Assembly: GCA_938045435.1 (NCBI GenBank)
Contig: CALIBA010000140.1
Location: forward strand, 1 to 8,317
Length of the DNA stretch: 8,317 nt
Source: an uncultured Selenomonas sp.
GTDB lineage: Bacteria > Bacillota > Negativicutes > Selenomonadales > Selenomonadaceae
Direction: 5' to 3'
The notes below the pieces were generated by a model, which saw only the letters and a program-made list of their open reading frames with translations, made no database searches and was not told the DNA's origin. The translations under genes and the position numbers were made by a program. Numbering within the stretch: position 1 is the stretch's first letter; each line of letters opens with the position of its first letter. Of this stretch, positions 5,596 through 8,317 are shown one piece after another.

Positions 5596-6717
5596 ATGAT
5601 TGTTGGCGTTTCAAAGGAAATCAAAAACAATGAACTCCGCGTTGGTATGACCCCTGCAGGTGTTGAGGCGATGCGCCGTGCGGGCCACACCGTTCTGATC
5701 GAAGCAGGTGCCGGTGTTGGCAGTGGATTCCTCGATTCCGACTATGCTGCTGTCGGTGCCGAAATCGTCTCTGATAAGAAATCGTTGTTCGATCGCTCGG
5801 AAATGATCGTCAAGGTCAAAGAACCTCTCTCATCCGAATATGATCTTTTCCATGAGGGGCAGATTCTCTTTACATATCTCCATCTCGCTGCTGAACCGGC
5901 ACTGACAGAAGCTCTCCTCAAAAAGAAAGTTATCGGCATTGCATATGAGACAGTACTTGGCAAGAGCGGGCGCGGTCTTCCCCTGCTCGCACCGATGAGT
6001 GAAATCGCAGGGCGCATGTCCGTTCAGATTGGTGCACAGTTCCTTGAGAGCCGCTATGGCGGCAGCGGTGTGCTTCTTGGCGGTATCGCAGGCGTTGCTG
6101 CGGGCCAAGTCGTCATCATCGGCGGCGGAAATGTCGGCACGAATGCAGCAAAGATCGCCGTCGGTCTCGGTGCACGCGTCACGGTCATAGATCTCTCGAT
6201 TGAACGCCTGCGCGAACTTGACGATATATTCGGTGGCCGCATCATCACGGAGTATTCCTCAAGCTACAACATCGCAAAATGGGTACGTGAGGCAGACCTC
6301 CTGATCGGATCGGTTCTCATTCCGGGCGCTCGTACGCCAATTCTCGTCACGGAAGAGATGGTCAAGACCATGAAGAAGGGCTCCGTTATCGTTGACGTTG
6401 CCATCGACCAGGGCGGCTCGATTGAGACCTGCGATCATGTCACGACGCACGAGAACCCAACGTTTGAAAAGCACGGCGTTGTCCACTACTCCGTTGCAAA
6501 CATTCCGGGCGCTGTTTCCCGTACCTCTACGCTTGGTATCACGAACGCAACGATCTCCTATGCCATTGATATCGCGACCAAGGGCTACAAAGCAGCACTC
6601 CAGCAAGTCCCCGGTCTTAAATTTGGTCTGAACACCATTGACGGGCATCTCACCAACGAGGCAGTTGCCAAAGCGCTGAACCTCCCATTCAAGCCCATTG
6701 ACGATTTCCTTGCGTAA
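5596..6717 (+). CDS. ald: Alanine dehydrogenase (EC 1.4.1.1)
   Basis: This cytoplasmic NAD-dependent enzyme interconverts L-alanine and pyruvate plus ammonium, so it can supply carbon and nitrogen from alanine or make alanine from pyruvate. The 373-aa chain has the usual length. The opening MIVGVSKEIKNNELRVGMTP carries the substrate-binding R15; K75 (KVKEP) and H96 (LHLAAEP) are the expected pyruvate-binding lysine and catalytic histidine. LAPMSEIAGRMSVQIGA (131-147) is a family signature. The Rossmann dinucleotide loop is IIGGGNVGTNAAK (174-186), and D199 at the end of the second strand (VTVIDLS) indicates NAD rather than NADP. D271 (VDVAIDQGG) is the second catalytic acid. AGGAGG (5582-5587) lies 8 nt before ATG 5596, a strong initiation site. 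An amino-acid permease follows 113 nt downstream, suggesting coupled uptake and breakdown. All key residues are present. Confidence 0.97.
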   Translation: MIVGVSKEIKNNELRVGMTPAGVEAMRRAGHTVLIEAGAGVGSGFLDSDYAAVGAEIVSDKKSLFDRSEMIVKVKEPLSSEYDLFHEGQILFTYLHLAAEPALTEALLKKKVIGIAYETVLGKSGRGLPLLAPMSEIAGRMSVQIGAQFLESRYGGSGVLLGGIAGVAAGQVVIIGGGNVGTNAAKIAVGLGARVTVIDLSIERLRELDDIFGGRIITEYSSSYNIAKWVREADLLIGSVLIPGARTPILVTEEMVKTMKKGSVIVDVAIDQGGSIETCDHVTTHENPTFEKHGVVHYSVANIPGAVSRTSTLGITNATISYAIDIATKGYKAALQQVPGLKFGLNTIDGHLTNEAVAKALNLPFKPIDDFLA

Positions 6718-6737
6718 TCCTTCATTCTGACTGCTGA

Positions 6738-6793
6738 GGGGCTGTTTCACTCCCATATGCTTCCATATGTGCCGTGAAACAGCCCCCTTTTCT
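6738..6793 (+). terminator. Terminator or attenuator between ald and the downstream permease
   Basis: GGGGCTGTTTCAC (6738-6750) pairs exactly with its complement at 6774-6786 (13 bp), and inside the loop CATATG (6754-6759) can pair with CATATG (6764-6769). A T-rich run TTTTCTT follows (6788-6794). I see no convincing promoter between it and the permease (the best is GTGAAA 6774-6779, 17 nt, TTAAAA 6797-6802). The permease may therefore depend on read-through from ald, giving lower expression. Confidence 0.8.
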
Positions 6794-6830
6794 TAATTAA
6801 AACTGAAAGGATTTACTTGGAGGTTTTTGT

Positions 6831-8213
6831 ATGTTCTTTAAGAAAAAAACACTGGAGGATTTCAGTGCGCAGCGCGAAGGTAGCGGAATGCTCCGCACGC
6901 TGAGCACTCTTGACCTCACCTTCCTTGGCATCGGCGGCATCATCGGCTCAGGCGTGTTCGTTCTGACCGGTATCGGTGCCGCACGCTACGCAGGCCCTGG
7001 TATTGTATTATCCTTCGTTGCCGCAGGTCTCCTCTGTATGCTCGTCGGACTTGCCTACGCAGAGCTTGCCTCTCTCATCCCTGCTGCGGGCAGTGCGTAT
7101 GCCTATACGTTCGCATCCCTCGGTGAGGGCATGGCGTTCCTGTGCGGATGGTCGCTGATCATTGGCTACATCGTTACCGCGAGTGCGGTTGCCGTCGGTT
7201 TCTCCGCCTACTTCTCAGGAATGATGGCGTCCCTTGGGATGGAGATACCGAAGGCGTTCCTCACAACGGCGCCGGAGGGCGGCATCATCAACCTCCCCGC
7301 TGTCATTATCACCCTCCTCATTGGCGGCATTCTTGCCCACGGCACAAAGGAGAGCTCGCGCCTCAATGCGATCCTCATCTCGCTCACGCTGTGCGCGATT
7401 CTTGGGTACATCGTTGTAACGATGCCCCACATGGACATCGCAAAGAATATGGATCCGTTCCTCCCGTTCGGTGCTGCCGGCATCATGACAGGCGCAGCGG
7501 TCGTGTTCTTCTCCTTCATGGGATTCGATACGGTCGCAACCTCCGCAGAGGAGTGCAAGACCCCCGAGAAGAGTCTCCCGATCGGCATCATTGCATCGGT
7601 CTTTGTCTGTCTCTGCATCTACGCCGTTGTGGCATTCGTCCTCACGGCGACGGTCAACTACGCAGACCTCGACCGTGCCGACCCGGTGGCATACTGCCTC
7701 CGCCTCATTGGCTACCCGGGATTTGCAAACCTCGTTACGGTCGGTATCCTCTTCGGTATGATCACGACCCTCATCGTTTACATCTTCGGTCAGGCACGCG
7801 TCTTCTATGCAATGTCGCGTGACGGCTTCCTCCCGAAGGCAATGGCGAACATCCATCCGAAATACGGCACGCCGTACTTCATCACCCTCGTGGGCTCCGT
7901 CATCATTGCCTTCATTGCAGGCTGCGTCCCGATGCTCTACATCGTCGAGCTTGCGAACACCGGTGTTCTCGCGGCATTCTTCATCGTCTTCGTCGGACTG
8001 ATTGCGCTCCGCCGCAACTCCCCCGAGCTGCCGCGTACGTTCACGTTCCCGATGCTCTACGTGCTCGCCCCGATCGGTATGATCGTCTGCCTCTACCTCA
8101 TCTGGGCACTCTCCCTTGAGACGAACATCACCTTCATTGTCCTGATGATCGTTGGGTTCTTCTTCTACAACGCCTATGCGCCTTCGCATCGTTGTTGGGA
8201 AAGGAAGAAATAA
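6831..8213 (+). CDS. APC-superfamily amino-acid permease (CAT/YfnA-like)
   Basis: This 460-aa inner-membrane transporter, with about 12 hydrophobic segments, is probably a proton-coupled amino-acid importer. TM1 carries the substrate-binding glycine motif FLGIGGIIGSGVFVLTG (31-47). YAELASLIPAAGSAYAY (76-92) is the conserved TM2-loop-TM3 region. TM6 reads FFSFMGFDTVATSAEECKTP (226-245), and GQARVFYAMSRDGFLP (320-335) is the loop signature of the cationic amino-acid transporter (CAT) group. These place it with YfnA- and GkApcT-like bacterial CAT homologues rather than with the AAT-type permease at the left edge. Substrate is not readable from sequence; position after ald makes alanine the best guess (inference). 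ATG 6831 has GGAGG (6819-6823) 7 nt upstream. The C-terminal tail ends in a basic cluster. Codon choice is strongly biased to C-ending codons, as in ald, suggesting good expression. Confidence 0.94.
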   Translation: MFFKKKTLEDFSAQREGSGMLRTLSTLDLTFLGIGGIIGSGVFVLTGIGAARYAGPGIVLSFVAAGLLCMLVGLAYAELASLIPAAGSAYAYTFASLGEGMAFLCGWSLIIGYIVTASAVAVGFSAYFSGMMASLGMEIPKAFLTTAPEGGIINLPAVIITLLIGGILAHGTKESSRLNAILISLTLCAILGYIVVTMPHMDIAKNMDPFLPFGAAGIMTGAAVVFFSFMGFDTVATSAEECKTPEKSLPIGIIASVFVCLCIYAVVAFVLTATVNYADLDRADPVAYCLRLIGYPGFANLVTVGILFGMITTLIVYIFGQARVFYAMSRDGFLPKAMANIHPKYGTPYFITLVGSVIIAFIAGCVPMLYIVELANTGVLAAFFIVFVGLIALRRNSPELPRTFTFPMLYVLAPIGMIVCLYLIWALSLETNITFIVLMIVGFFFYNAYAPSHRCWERKK

Positions 8214-8232
8214 GTTTCATACGGAAACAGTT

Positions 8233-8262
8233 ACCGCCCGTCCTTATGGACGGGCGGTTTTC
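8233..8262 (+). terminator. Rho-independent terminator of the APC permease
   Basis: An exact 11-bp GC-rich stem (8233-8243 with 8248-8258) with a TTAT loop is followed by TTTTCT. It lies 20 nt after the stop codon and closes the ald-permease unit. Confidence 0.93.
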
Positions 8263-8266
8263 TATA

Positions 8267-8280
8267 TGGGTCGTGACCCA
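8267..8280. repeat. Short palindrome after the last terminator
   Basis: TGGGTC (8267-8272) and GACCCA (8275-8280) form a 12-bp inverted repeat with a 2-nt centre, just past the permease terminator. It could be an operator for the next gene to the right or part of an intergenic repeat. The last 37 bases show no gene that I can support. Confidence 0.35.
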
Positions 8281-8317
8281 GTTGAGAGAGCGCAGCGAAC
8301 GAAACAATAATCCACCC

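Noticed and set aside
7215..8189. Long open frame (324 codons) on the minus strand opposite the APC permease
   Set aside because: It is made of Asp/Glu/Arg/Cys-rich sequence that arises from reading membrane-protein codons backwards. It has no recognisable fold or membrane segments.
1..8317. CRISPR arrays, tRNA or rRNA genes, transposases, prophage genes
   Set aside because: No regularly spaced repeats, cloverleaf sequences, recombinase motifs or phage-like frames were seen on either strand.

Overview
The window looks like a stretch of chromosome from an anaerobic or facultatively anaerobic Firmicute. Base composition is moderate, Shine-Dalgarno sites are strong (GGAGG type), and intergenic regions are AT-rich with sigma70-type promoters. 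The FNR-type regulator has the Bacillus-style C-terminal cysteine cluster. The gene set (nitrate/nitrite porter, alanine dehydrogenase, fused ThrE-type exporter, several amino-acid permeases) would fit a Negativicutes organism such as Selenomonas, but that placement is inference. I see no phage, transposase, CRISPR, rRNA or tRNA genes. The genes I can support are of known families.

Layout. (1) 1-606, minus strand: the N-terminal 202 codons of an AAT-family amino-acid permease that runs off the left edge. It is preceded by a tiny ORF whose stop overlaps the permease ATG. (2) 697-1500, plus strand: a near-consensus promoter (TTGACA, 17 nt, TATGAT), then yigZ (IMPACT family), probably starting at TTG 841. 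(3) 1501-1681: the gap between convergent genes, with a perfect 19-bp inverted repeat. (4) 1682-2362, minus strand: an FNR-type oxygen regulator. (5) 2363-2507: the divergent control region, with a consensus TGTGA-N6-TCACA site exactly 41.5 bp upstream of the predicted narK transcription start. (6) 2508-3851, plus strand: narK, closed by a strong terminator. (7) 3982-5319, plus strand: a single-chain ThrE-family exporter with its own extended -10 promoter. (8) 5320-5595: an AT-rich region with the promoter of ald. (9) 5596-6717 and 6831-8213, plus strand: alanine dehydrogenase and a CAT-like APC permease, separated by a terminator-like hairpin and closed by a second terminator.

How the genes fit together. 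The fnr/narK pair reads as an anaerobic nitrate module: the iron-sulfur regulator should activate narK through the class II site when oxygen is absent, and the same palindrome is placed to act on fnr itself. No nitrate or nitrite reductase is visible here. The ald/permease pair suggests uptake of an amino acid, perhaps alanine, and its oxidative deamination to pyruvate and ammonium. The ThrE-family exporter and the left-edge permease add further amino-acid or organic-acid traffic. yigZ is a conserved gene of uncertain role with no clear link to its neighbours.

The most interesting points are regulatory: the FNR box geometry, the paired cysteine cluster in the regulator, and the leader ORF or in-frame TAG in front of the left-edge permease. 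I did not find convincing evidence of a wholly new system.
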